The notes: generated by a model from the sequence alone, not told the origin. A stretch of DNA of 5,250 nucleotides from CALJIC01 sp039805565 (GCA_039805565.1 JBDLTZ010000201.1:1-5250), one strand, 5' to 3'. Positions 1 through 5,177 are shown, counted from the first letter of the stretch. Numbers and translations: made by a program.

Positions 1-1
1 C

Positions 2-763
2 ACTACTGCGAGCGCCGATGCGGCCCGCGGTCATGTCGCAGCCCGCATCGGCTGGTACGCGGGGCTGCTCACTACTGCCACAACCGCCGTCACGTTCGGC
101 TTTGCCATCACGGCCCTGCCGAACTCGGGCGCTGGTTGTGCTGAGGGCTGCCTCGCCTACCCCTACTTGGACAGCCTCGCGGAGTTCCCGCGCGACTACC
201 TCTGGATGCCGCCGGCGATCGTCCTGTGCCTGGTCTTCGTGGTCTTCATGGTGTCCATCCACGCGTCCGCCGCCCCCGAGCGGGCGATCTTCAGCCAGAT
301 CGGCGTTTCCTTCGCGCTGATGAGTGCTGGCATCCTGGCCGGCACCTACTTCATCCAGCTCACTGTCGTGCCGGCCAGCCTGCTCCACGGCGAGACGGAG
401 GGCATTACCCTGCTCACGCAGTACAACCCGCGCGGCGTGTTCATCGCGCTTGAGGAGTTCGGCTATCTGCTGATGAGCCTGTCCTTCCTCTGCGTGGTGC
501 CCGTGTTCGTGGGAGCAGGGCGCGTGGGGAAAGCGCTGCGCTGGGTGTTTGGGGGCGGGTTCACTATGGCGGCCCTGGCGCTCATCGCAATCCTGGGCAC
601 CTACGGGCTGGAGCGGGAAGACCGCCTCGAAGTGGCGCTCATCGCGATCGACTGGCTGGTGCTGCTGGTGAGCGGGGTGCTGGCGAGCTTCATGTTCCGC
701 GCGCGGCTCGCGGAGGGCAGCGATGTGCGGGCGGCAACCGCGCCCGGCAGGACGGGCGCGTAG
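2..763 (+). CDS. Six-helix integral membrane protein, unknown function (5' end cut by window edge)
   Basis: The reading frame is open from the second base of the window to a TAG stop, giving at least 253 residues. No ATG, GTG or TTG occurs in frame before a TTG at 167, and the first hydrophobic helix lies upstream of that TTG, so the true start is probably outside the window. Six hydrophobic stretches are visible, at about residues 18-39, 69-87, 98-123, 145-169, 178-199 and 210-232 of the visible part, with Arg/Lys-rich flanks. A Cys pair (46 and 50) precedes the motif YPYLD and then FPRDYLWM. A loop with GETEG and YNPRG leads into helix 4, which carries an acidic pair (ALEEFGY). This layout recalls uncharacterised bacterial membrane proteins with similar YPY/PRDYLWM and NP-G-IFIALE motifs, but I cannot name the family. 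Transport and sensing are both possible. The coding call is firm; the function is unknown. Confidence 0.85.
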   Translation, partial: TTASADAARGHVAARIGWYAGLLTTATTAVTFGFAITALPNSGAGCAEGCLAYPYLDSLAEFPRDYLWMPPAIVLCLVFVVFMVSIHASAAPERAIFSQIGVSFALMSAGILAGTYFIQLTVVPASLLHGETEGITLLTQYNPRGVFIALEEFGYLLMSLSFLCVVPVFVGAGRVGKALRWVFGGGFTMAALALIAILGTYGLEREDRLEVALIAIDWLVLLVSGVLASFMFRARLAEGSDVRAATAPGRTGA

Positions 764-1240
764 CAGCGTAGCACGGGTCGGGCACAGCTCGCGCAACCCG
801 GTCATGCCATAACTTTGGCCTGGCTCTCCGCCAACCCAAGCCGCCCCGCTTCCGCGTGCTTCCGCCTGGCTGCCGCGCATTGGCCGTGACGCCTGGAGTG
901 CCGTCTCGACGCTCGCCGTGGACCTGAAATCGTGCCATCCTCAAACTGCACACCTGCTCGCCTGTGTGGGGAGGACAACGATGCTGCCGCAGCCCTCCCC
1001 GACCCGCTGACGCTGTTTCCCACCGCCGCCACCACATGCGTTCTGGCGACCTGCGAAGGTCTTGTCGCTGCTGGAGCACAGGTCGATGTCCACACCTATC
1101 AGCCGGCTGGCTAAGCAGCGGAGGCAAGCGAAAACGAACGCGAACGCCGCTGGGGAAACCCCGGCAGTCCTATGCAAGTGGTCCCGCGGCGCACAGATGG
1201 CGTGTACGCGATTCTCCTCGACTCGGTGGCCTGCCGCCGA
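764..1240. other. Intergenic region without a convincing gene
   Basis: Short open frames here on both strands have biased, Arg/Cys/Pro-rich translations, no good ribosome binding site and no recognisable domain. I found no tRNA or riboswitch consensus. One compact hairpin is visible at 1149-1165 (GCTGGGG, loop AAA, CCCCGGC, with one G-T wobble); it lacks a T-tract, so it is not a standard terminator. It is preceded by a purine-rich stretch with repeated CGAACG units (about 1129-1146). The block could be decayed coding sequence or an intergenic repeat family; one window cannot tell which. Confidence 0.5.
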
Positions 1241-1249
1241 TGCTATACT
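1241..1249 (+). promoter_or_regulatory. Extended -10 promoter, probably for the xisI-like gene
   Basis: TGCTATACT is a full extended -10 (TG, one base, then TATACT, five of six matches to TATAAT). No good -35 box sits 16-18 bp upstream; CTCGAC is at 1217-1222 but 21 bp away, as expected if the TG extension replaces the -35 contact. Transcription would begin near 1256 and leave a leader of about 130 nt before the ATG at 1385. Confidence 0.55.
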
Positions 1250-1327
1250 CACACCAAGAAATCTGTTCTAGACGGCACCCACGGCTGGTGGTGGCACACG
1301 ATAATGGTGGCCGAGAGGGCTACGGAG

Positions 1328-1344
1328 CTGCTACCGGGTAGCAG
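1328..1344 (+). promoter_or_regulatory. Hairpin in the leader of the xisI-like gene
   Basis: CTGCTAC, loop CGG, GTAGCAG form a perfect 7-bp stem about 40 nt upstream of the ATG at 1385 and downstream of the predicted promoter. There is no T-tract, so it is unlikely to terminate. It could be a transcript structure or a dyad bound by a protein. It does not cover the ribosome binding site (AGGAGG at 1376-1381). Confidence 0.3.
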
Positions 1345-1384
1345 GATCGGCTAAGGATCTGCCTGAACGGACGCGAGGAGGGCA

Positions 1385-1744
1385 ATGGGAAAGGCAGAGC
1401 GGCACAGTGAGTTCGTGCGCGCGGTCCTGCAGCACGATGTGCGTGAGCACCCGCACCCAGTCCCCGGGATCGAGAGCGCTGCAATCTGCGATGACACCAC
1501 CGGGCATTATCTGATCATGTACGTCGGCTGGAGCAGCACCTACCGCGCGCGCGATGTCATCGTGCACATCAGCGTCAGGCGCGACGGCATCGTGCAGATC
1601 GAGCACGACGGCACCGAGGAGTCCGTGGTGCCCGCCCTTATCGCTGCTGGTATCGACCCCGACGATATCGTGCTTGCGTTCCAGAGTCCGCGCAGTCGGG
1701 TGACGGTGCGTGATGCGATCACACGGGAGGGGAGTGTGCGATGA
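1385..1744 (+). CDS. xisI: XisI family protein (fdxN element excision controlling factor-like)
   Basis: This 119-residue protein matches the XisI family (PF08869) along its length and has the usual family size. Visible family features are an N-terminal helix (about 3-20), the segment DDTTGHYLIMYVGW (36-49), the strand pair VIVHISVRRDGIVQIEHDGTE with its hallmark DGTE (58-78), and AGIDPDDIVLAFQSP (88-102). XisI was named in Anabaena, where with XisH it controls excision of the fdxN element by XisF. Most homologues lie far from any such element and have no established role. XisH, the usual partner with a nuclease-like fold, is not next to it here. The ATG is preceded by AGGAGG with a short 3-nt spacer. 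The stop overlaps an ATG (ATGA at 1741-1744), which suggests coupling to what follows. Family assignment is strong; involvement in excision is not supported by this window. Confidence 0.9.
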   Translation: MGKAERHSEFVRAVLQHDVREHPHPVPGIESAAICDDTTGHYLIMYVGWSSTYRARDVIVHISVRRDGIVQIEHDGTEESVVPALIAAGIDPDDIVLAFQSPRSRVTVRDAITREGSVR

Positions 1745-1776
1745 AGTGGCGACGGTGAACGCATGGGGAAGCGAGT

Positions 1777-2031
1777 TTGCCACTCCCGGAGCCGGATCTC
1801 TCCGCGCTTGACCCTGGGTTCGTGGAGGCAATCATCGCGCGGTACGCCGCGTGGGAACTTAACACCGGCACGGTGGCCGAGTTCCTCGGCATCCATTACA
1901 CAGACGCGCAGCACCTACTCGGATCGCGAGGTCTGGAGCGCCACTACACGGTCGAGGACCTGGAGCAGGATCTCGCGACGGCGCACCGCCTCGACGCGCT
2001 CCGTCAGTCGGCGAAGGACAAGCCGGCATGA
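1777..2031 (+). CDS. UPF0175-like small protein, candidate antitoxin or DNA-binding protein
   Basis: The 84-residue product has a helical N-terminal part (about 12-28) and then the core signature of UPF0175 (PF03683): a helix-turn-helix-like segment at 31-53 (GTVAEFLGI, then DAQHLLGSRGL) followed by HYTVEDLEQDL (56-66). UPF0175 proteins are often encoded just upstream of DUF3368/PIN-type toxin genes and are treated as putative antitoxins. The start is uncertain. The frame opens after a TGA at 1756-1758; the first start in it is TTG at 1777, with a weak GGGGAAG upstream, and GTG at 1822 would remove the N-terminal helix. The ATG overlapping the xisI stop (1741) is in the same frame but reaches that TGA after five codons. 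The gene lies 32 bp after the XisI gene and is almost certainly co-transcribed with it. Its own stop overlaps another ATG (2028). The family call rests on motif recognition only. Confidence 0.7.
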   Translation: MPLPEPDLSALDPGFVEAIIARYAAWELNTGTVAEFLGIHYTDAQHLLGSRGLERHYTVEDLEQDLATAHRLDALRQSAKDKPA

Positions 2032-2107
2032 GGGTGAGCGCGGCGCTTCCTGCTTTCGGCGATGGTTGAGGATCTCACTACTCGACAAGGCCGGGGACGA
2101 GAGATAA
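2028..2107 (+). pseudogene. Possible remnant of an internally deleted DUF3368 (PIN-type) toxin gene
   Basis: An ATG at 2028 overlaps the stop of the UPF0175-like gene (ATGA), the usual coupling of antitoxin to toxin. It encodes MRVS and then only nine more codons before a TGA at 2067-2069. In another frame just downstream (about 2054-2107) lies RWLRISLLDKAGDER and a TAA at 2105-2107, one base before the terminator hairpin. From memory, DUF3368 toxins begin like MRVVS and end in a pattern like G-[FLW]-R-I-S ... L-x-x-A-G-E, and they typically follow UPF0175 genes. The two pieces would be the first codons and the tail of such a gene, with most of the body lost. The matches are short, so this is inference; it may simply be intergenic sequence. 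Confidence 0.3.
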
Positions 2108-2108
2108 T

Positions 2109-2133
2109 GCCCTCCGTGGCTTTCACGGAGGGC
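2109..2133. terminator. Bidirectional hairpin terminator between converging transcripts
   Basis: GCCCTCCGTG (2109-2118) and CACGGAGGGC (2124-2133) form a perfect 10-bp stem with a 5-nt loop. On the minus strand the stem is followed by ATTATCTCT, a modest T-rich tail, 25 nt after the stop of the CAP gene; on the plus strand by GTCGTGTTTC. Its position between the end of the xisI/UPF0175 transcript and the end of the nuclease/CAP transcript fits termination from both sides. Confidence 0.8.
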
Positions 2134-2157
2134 GTCGTGTTTCGGCAGGGCGGAGTG

Positions 2158-2883
2158 CTAGTGGCTCTTCCCCAGGTCGATGATCCAGCCATTAGGAAAT
2201 TGGCTCGTAGCGTAGTAGGCGTACCCAAGCCCGGCCTCGTCCACGTTCGGGTCAAGCAGAGCGGCCCAATGTCCTGGACTATTCCTCCAAGCGTTTATAG
2301 CCTCCGCCGGAGTATACCAACCCACCGTCGCAACTTCAGTCCAGGGCGTGCCGGTGTAGCCCTCCCGGCTCATCCGAGCATGTGAGGTGGAGCCATCCGT
2401 GCCGGTATGGTCGAACAGACCGTGCACCGCGATGTCATACGCAAACCAGCGGGCGGCGCAGGTCAAGGCCGCATTCTCGCGCAGCGGGTGTACCCCCACC
2501 TTCACGCGCTCGATGTTCACGAGGCGCAGCATCTCCTCCTCGAAGGCGCGGTTATGCACCGCGCAGGGGCCGGTGGGCGGCGTCGGAGCAGGGGTGGGTG
2601 TCGGAGCAGGGGTGGCCGCGGACGTGCCACTGCCCGAGACCATCGGCAGGTTTGCGACGAAGGCGTAGGCGGCCTCAGCCGGCGTCGCCCACTGGACGCT
2701 GGCCGAGGGCAGCTCAGCGGTGCCGGAGATCGATGTGGTAGCGCCGGGGGCTGCGTCGGACGCCTGCCAGGGCTCCGGCAGCTCCGTCTCGCTCGCCGAC
2801 ACAGGAACGACCGGCAGGAGCAGGAAGGCCAGGCTCAGAACGGACAGCGCGATCAGGGCGCTGAAGATGCGGGTGCGGGTCAT
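2158..2883 (-). CDS. Secreted CAP-domain (SCP/PR-1-like) protein
   Basis: The 241-residue product starts with a clear Sec signal peptide: basic MTRTR, a hydrophobic core at about 6-28, and a likely cut after VSA at 30. A region of about 60 residues follows, then a Pro/Thr/Ala linker (about 87-105), then a CAP domain (PF00188) from about 110 to the end. CAP landmarks are FEEEMLRLVNIERVKVG (114-130), HGLFDHTG (154-161) with the first conserved His at 159, E183 near the position of the conserved second Glu, NSPGHWAALL (201-210) with His205, and GLGYAY and WIIDLGK near the end. Cys107 and Cys142 could form a disulphide. Bacterial CAP proteins are extracellular and mostly of unknown function, so no enzymatic role is claimed. 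The ATG at 2883 has GAAGGAA about 7 nt upstream. The gene follows the nuclease gene by 74 bp on the same strand, with no strong terminator between, so co-transcription is likely. Confidence 0.9.
   Translation of the reverse strand: MTRTRIFSALIALSVLSLAFLLLPVVPVSASETELPEPWQASDAAPGATTSISGTAELPSASVQWATPAEAAYAFVANLPMVSGSGTSAATPAPTPTPAPTPPTGPCAVHNRAFEEEMLRLVNIERVKVGVHPLRENAALTCAARWFAYDIAVHGLFDHTGTDGSTSHARMSREGYTGTPWTEVATVGWYTPAEAINAWRNSPGHWAALLDPNVDEAGLGYAYYATSQFPNGWIIDLGKSH
2582..2615. repeat. Two 16-bp direct repeats encoding the CAP protein's Pro/Thr linker
   Basis: GTCGGAGCAGGGGTGG occurs at 2582-2597 and again at 2600-2615, with an 18-bp period (six codons). On the minus strand it encodes the alternating Thr-Pro/Ala-Pro linker between the signal-proximal region and the CAP domain. 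In-frame repeats of this kind can expand or contract by slippage without breaking the gene. Confidence 0.85.
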
Positions 2884-2957
2884 GGCGGGTTCCTTCGGCT
2901 AGGTGGCCCGGAAGATCGGGCGGGCTTCGATGTCGGGGAGGTGTCTCCACGAGCACC

Positions 2958-3989
2958 TCACGGCTGCTCGACCGGCACCTGCGCGGCTGTCGCCGGATCG
3001 ACCGTGAGCAGCGAGCGATGTACCCAGCCCGTCACGGCGCGGGCGGTGGTGATGCGGTACCACTGGCCGTCGGCGCTCTGCTCGTACAGCGGGACGCTCT
3101 CGCGGGCATGGACCTGGTCGAGCACGCCCCCCTTTAGAGACGGCGCTTGGCGCACATTGCCACCGTTAGCTACGGTCGCCGTGGGGATGGCTGGTGTGAC
3201 GGTGGGCGGCTCCGTCGGCAGTGGCGCCACTATCGCCATGCCACCAGGGGCGACCGTCGGCGTCTGACGCAGCTTCGGCGTCGGCGCCTCGGTCGCAGTG
3301 ACCAGCGGCGCCGCGGGCAGCCACGCGAGCCCGACGACGAGCGCGAGTACGTTGGCGGTGACTAGGCCAGCGAGCAGCCACCGGCCGCGCTGCCGCTCGC
3401 TCCGCTGCCGCGCCGGGTCGCGCCGGGCCACCTCCGCCGCACGCATCTGCGCCGCGAGCTCCGCCCCGTCCCAGATCGTGATCGGCTTGTCTGCGGTCCA
3501 GGCGCGGGTCCTGCCGCTCACGCGCCCGGTCATGACGAGCAAGGCGTGGTCGGCGCCCTCGTGCGCGCGCGCCCCGGCCAGGTCGCGGATGTGGGTGGGG
3601 CTGACGATGCCGGCGTAGCGCTTGCACTGCACGATCGTGCGCCGTCCCTCCCAGGCGCCGCGGAGGTCCACGCCGCCGTCGCCGCTGCCGCCCTCGTGGC
3701 GGACGTCCACCCAGCCGAGGTGCTGGAGCAGGAGCTGGACGCGGCGCTCGAAGTCGTCCGGCGAGAGCGCCGCGGCGTCGGCGAGCAGCAGGCGCTCCGC
3801 GCGCTGGCGGGCGCGGGAGCGCAGGACAAGGCGGAGGCCGAGGATGAGGGCGGAGGCCAGCGCGACGCCGAGGATGAGCAGCGCATGCGGCGAGGTGGTG
3901 GTCATGATGCGGTGAATGCCGGCGATGACCAGAAGCGCGAGGACGCCGAGCGCCTGGTCGTCGTTGGAGCCGGAGCGGGAGCGAGACAT
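2958..3989 (-). CDS. Membrane-anchored Mrr-type restriction endonuclease with extracytoplasmic SH3b domain
   Basis: The 343-residue product has two N-terminal membrane helices (about 13-28 and 35-56), a basic stretch (57-66), a Mrr_cat nuclease domain (PF04471, about 76-180), a basic stretch (189-203), a third membrane helix (204-224), a Thr/Pro-rich linker (231-272) and a C-terminal bacterial SH3 domain (about 272-331; NVRQAP near its start, GQWYRI and GWVHRSLL in its body). The PD-(D/E)xK nuclease motif looks intact: E81 in the first helix, D108 in GDGGVDL, and Q121-x-K123 in IVQCKRY. Basic residues beside the helices put the nuclease in the cytoplasm and the SH3b domain outside. Mrr-type domains cut DNA, often methylated or foreign; SH3b domains commonly bind cell-wall material. 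ATG 3989 is preferred: it has GGAGG 10 nt upstream, while an in-frame GTG at 4043 has none and would lie upstream of the likely transcription start. The CAP gene follows. Domain calls are strong; the physiological role is unknown. Confidence 0.9.
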   Translation of the reverse strand: MSRSRSGSNDDQALGVLALLVIAGIHRIMTTTSPHALLILGVALASALILGLRLVLRSRARQRAERLLLADAAALSPDDFERRVQLLLQHLGWVDVRHEGGSGDGGVDLRGAWEGRRTIVQCKRYAGIVSPTHIRDLAGARAHEGADHALLVMTGRVSGRTRAWTADKPITIWDGAELAAQMRAAEVARRDPARQRSERQRGRWLLAGLVTANVLALVVGLAWLPAAPLVTATEAPTPKLRQTPTVAPGGMAIVAPLPTEPPTVTPAIPTATVANGGNVRQAPSLKGGVLDQVHARESVPLYEQSADGQWYRITTARAVTGWVHRSLLTVDPATAAQVPVEQP

Positions 3990-4033
3990 GGGCGAGGCGC
4001 CTCCGGGAGGAGTGGCTACGAGCGAACGCGGCC

Positions 4034-4042
4034 ATCGTAGCA
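4034..4042 (-). promoter_or_regulatory. Extended -10 promoter for the nuclease/CAP operon
   Basis: Read on the minus strand this is TGCTACGAT: a TG extension and a TACGAT hexamer (four of six to TATAAT). No -35 box has proper spacing; TGGACA on this strand lies 22 bp upstream, too far. Transcription would begin near 4027, leaving a leader of about 38 nt before the ATG at 3989. It shares the TGCTA core with the promoter at 1241-1249. Confidence 0.4.
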
Positions 4043-4175
4043 CGCAGGGCGTACCATGAGGTGTCCAGATGGGTGCAGGCGGAGGCGGAGATGCGTCCGA
4101 TGTGGCCGCTCACGCGACTGGCTCGAGGTACGCCCGGCGAGCCGGGAGACGCGGGATGAGGCGACGCCCTACGAG

Positions 4176-4181
4176 TATGAT
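4176..4181 (+). promoter_or_regulatory. Candidate -10 element for the 171-residue gene
   Basis: TATGAT matches five of six bases of TATAAT and lies about 70 bp upstream of the ATG at 4252, in a locally AT-richer patch of an otherwise GC-rich spacer. There is neither a TG extension nor a -35 box at 16-18 bp, so this is a weak candidate resting on position and local composition. Confidence 0.25.
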
Positions 4182-4251
4182 AGGATCTTCTGATAGCCGT
4201 CAGAGCCCGCGAGTACCCGCCGCCACAGGCCCAGGAACGAAGGACACAACG

Positions 4252-4767
4252 ATGCTGCGCAAACTGCTGATCCCGTTCACCAAGCTGATGCTGTTCATCG
4301 GCACCCGCTGGGAGCTCACCGGCTGGGTCGCGCGGCTCCACACGCTGTACTGCGCGTGGTACAGCTACGGCCTGGTCGAGCGGATGATGCGCGCGCAGCG
4401 GCAGGGGGTCGGGCGTCACAGCCTGTGGTTCGACGCGTCCTACAACACGGATAACGTGCTCGCCTGGTGCACCAGCAAGATCGCGCCGCCTATGTCCTCG
4501 TTCATGCCCGATCTGGTCGATCGCGTGGTCGTCGGCGTGTGGCGCTGTGCCGACCCGACCACGATCCCCCGGCGCGGGTTCCCGCCGGAGGCGACGCGGC
4601 TGGTGGAGTGGGTGGGGATGCGCCACACGTGGGCCACCGAGGGGGTGGCTGCGGTGCGCGCCGTGATCCCCAAGGACCACGGGGGCGTGGTGGTCTGGAT
4701 GCAGGTGTCGGGGACGGCGTACTGGCACGTGGTCAATTACGGCCGGCCTCCCGCGCCTCAACGATGA
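4252..4767 (+). CDS. Uncharacterised tryptophan-rich 171-residue protein
   Basis: Coding is well supported: third codon positions are almost all G or C and GAAGGA lies about 8 nt before ATG 4252. The same frame is open further upstream, but that extension is Gly/Arg/Ser-rich and unlike protein. I do not recognise the family. The N-terminus is amphipathic to hydrophobic (MLRKLLIPFTKLMLFIG), perhaps a membrane-associated helix rather than a cleaved signal. The body is rich in aromatics, with eleven Trp, including SLWFDASYN (57-65), VLAWCTSKIAPP (69-80), GVWRCADP (95-102) and the terminal VVVWMQVSGTAYWHVVNYG (146-164). Cys73, then His159 on a predicted strand, then Asn162 has the order seen in papain-like hydrolases; this is a guess, as no family signature is visible. 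It is transcribed away from the nuclease operon and towards the small minus-strand gene. Its TGA (4765-4767) lies inside a hairpin. Confidence 0.75.
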   Translation: MLRKLLIPFTKLMLFIGTRWELTGWVARLHTLYCAWYSYGLVERMMRAQRQGVGRHSLWFDASYNTDNVLAWCTSKIAPPMSSFMPDLVDRVVVGVWRCADPTTIPRRGFPPEATRLVEWVGMRHTWATEGVAAVRAVIPKDHGGVVVWMQVSGTAYWHVVNYGRPPAPQR

Positions 4768-4792
4768 GGCTGCGCAGCTCGCAGCCTCATCG
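4762..4792. terminator. 13-bp hairpin spanning the stop codon, probable bidirectional terminator
   Basis: CGATGAGGCTGCG (4762-4774) pairs perfectly with CGCAGCCTCATCG (4780-4792) around a CAGCT loop. The TGA stop of the 171-residue gene is in the left arm. Neither strand has a following T-tract, so intrinsic termination would be non-canonical. The right arm is also half of a second perfect palindrome, GCCTCATCGATGAGGC (4784-4799), so two mutually exclusive foldings are possible. Placement at a convergent gene end supports a 3'-end role. Confidence 0.55.
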
Positions 4793-4890
4793 ATGAGGCG
4801 CTCCAGGTCCTCTTGCGCCGCGTCGTCGCCCCCGCGCTGGAGCCACGGCGCGACGCCGATGATCGCGCGCCGCGCCGCGCCGCGCCTCAC
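4775..4890 (-). pseudogene. Coding-like 5' fragment of a gene, GTGA-coupled to the 72-residue gene
   Basis: A GTG at 4890 overlaps the TGA of the upstream small gene (GTGA), a typical coupled start. For about 38 codons the third positions are nearly all G or C, and the translation is protein-like (AIIGVAPWLQRGGDDAAQEDL, then ERLIDEAA). The bias fades at about 4775, inside the hairpin and where the opposite gene ends. The frame stays open far beyond, but there the translation becomes His/Arg/Pro-rich, the mirror of the opposite gene. I read this as the 5' remnant of a gene truncated at this junction. The alternative is chance bias in GC-rich DNA. No family is recognisable. Confidence 0.35.
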
Positions 4891-5105
4891 GCTGATGGGG
4901 TGATCTGATCACCCTGGTCGTTCGCCTGCATGTGCGCCACGGCGACGTCAAGGAGCGTGGCGGCAATGTGCGCAGGCGTGACGGCACCAGCGCTGTCGAG
5001 GTCCGCGCTGGTCGCCGTGGCCAGACGGCGCAGCTCGGCCAGGATACGAGGCGGGAGGGTGGCCGACCAGGTGGACTCGCCGTCGGTGATGGTGATAGCT
5101 GCCAT
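4887..5105 (-). CDS. Small uncharacterised protein, 72 residues
   Basis: The product begins MAAITITDGESTWSATLPPR, a short beta-like start, followed by two predicted helices: ILAELRRLATATSADLD (21-37) and, after VTP, AHIAATLLDVAVAHMQ (45-60). It ends in a polar tail. ATG 5105 is chosen because CGGAGGT lies about 6 nt upstream. The same frame is open rightwards to the window edge, including a GTG at 5162, but codon bias there is poor between about 5110 and 5219. The strand-then-helices outline could suit a small DNA-binding or antitoxin-like protein; I see no diagnostic motif and do not assign one. Its stop overlaps a GTG start of the next coding-like stretch, so it may have been first in a two-gene operon. 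Confidence 0.6.
   Translation of the reverse strand: MAAITITDGESTWSATLPPRILAELRRLATATSADLDSAGAVTPAHIAATLLDVAVAHMQANDQGDQITPSA
4898..4914. repeat. 17-bp near-perfect dyad GGGTGATC-T-GATCACCC
   Basis: Two 8-bp arms are separated by a single T, inside the last codons of the 72-residue gene (encoding Gly-Asp-Gln-Ile-Thr-Pro). A single central base favours a protein-bound operator over a hairpin loop. Its location in coding sequence may also make it a coincidence of codon choice. Confidence 0.4.
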
Positions 5106-5177
5106 AGAGACCTCCGCTGGGCGCCGCTGCCCCAAGGCGGCGGTGGAATGGGGGAAGTGCACGAACCGGGCTTCGGT

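Noticed and set aside
690..1252. Overlapping minus-strand frames in the 764-1384 gap
   Set aside because: Arg/Cys/Pro-rich translations, no ribosome binding sites, no recognisable domain, and partial overlap with the end of the membrane protein gene.
1385..1744. XisI as evidence for an excisable element or att site here
   Set aside because: No recombinase gene, no XisH and no flanking direct repeats were found; most XisI homologues are not associated with excision elements.
1331..1831. A 166-codon minus-strand open frame
   Set aside because: Antisense to the XisI gene, which matches its family over its whole length.
1763..2107. ATG-started plus-strand frame overlapping the UPF0175-like gene
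   Set aside because: Arg/Ser-rich shadow of the UPF0175-like frame; only its last residues look protein-like and are treated as a possible gene remnant.
2582..2615. Direct repeats as a CRISPR-like array
   Set aside because: Units are 16 bp apart by 2 bp, without spacers, and encode an in-frame Pro/Thr linker.
2407..3267. A 286-codon plus-strand open frame
   Set aside because: Gly/Arg-rich mirror of the CAP and nuclease genes, which have clear domains on the other strand.
3990..4043. GTG at 4043 as start of the nuclease
   Set aside because: No ribosome binding site, the added 18 residues are not protein-like, and it lies upstream of the predicted transcription start.
3166..4890. A 574-codon minus-strand open frame
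   Set aside because: It runs antisense to the 171-residue gene and out of frame over the nuclease gene; its translation is His/Arg/Pro-rich there. Only its first 38 or so codons look coding and are annotated separately.
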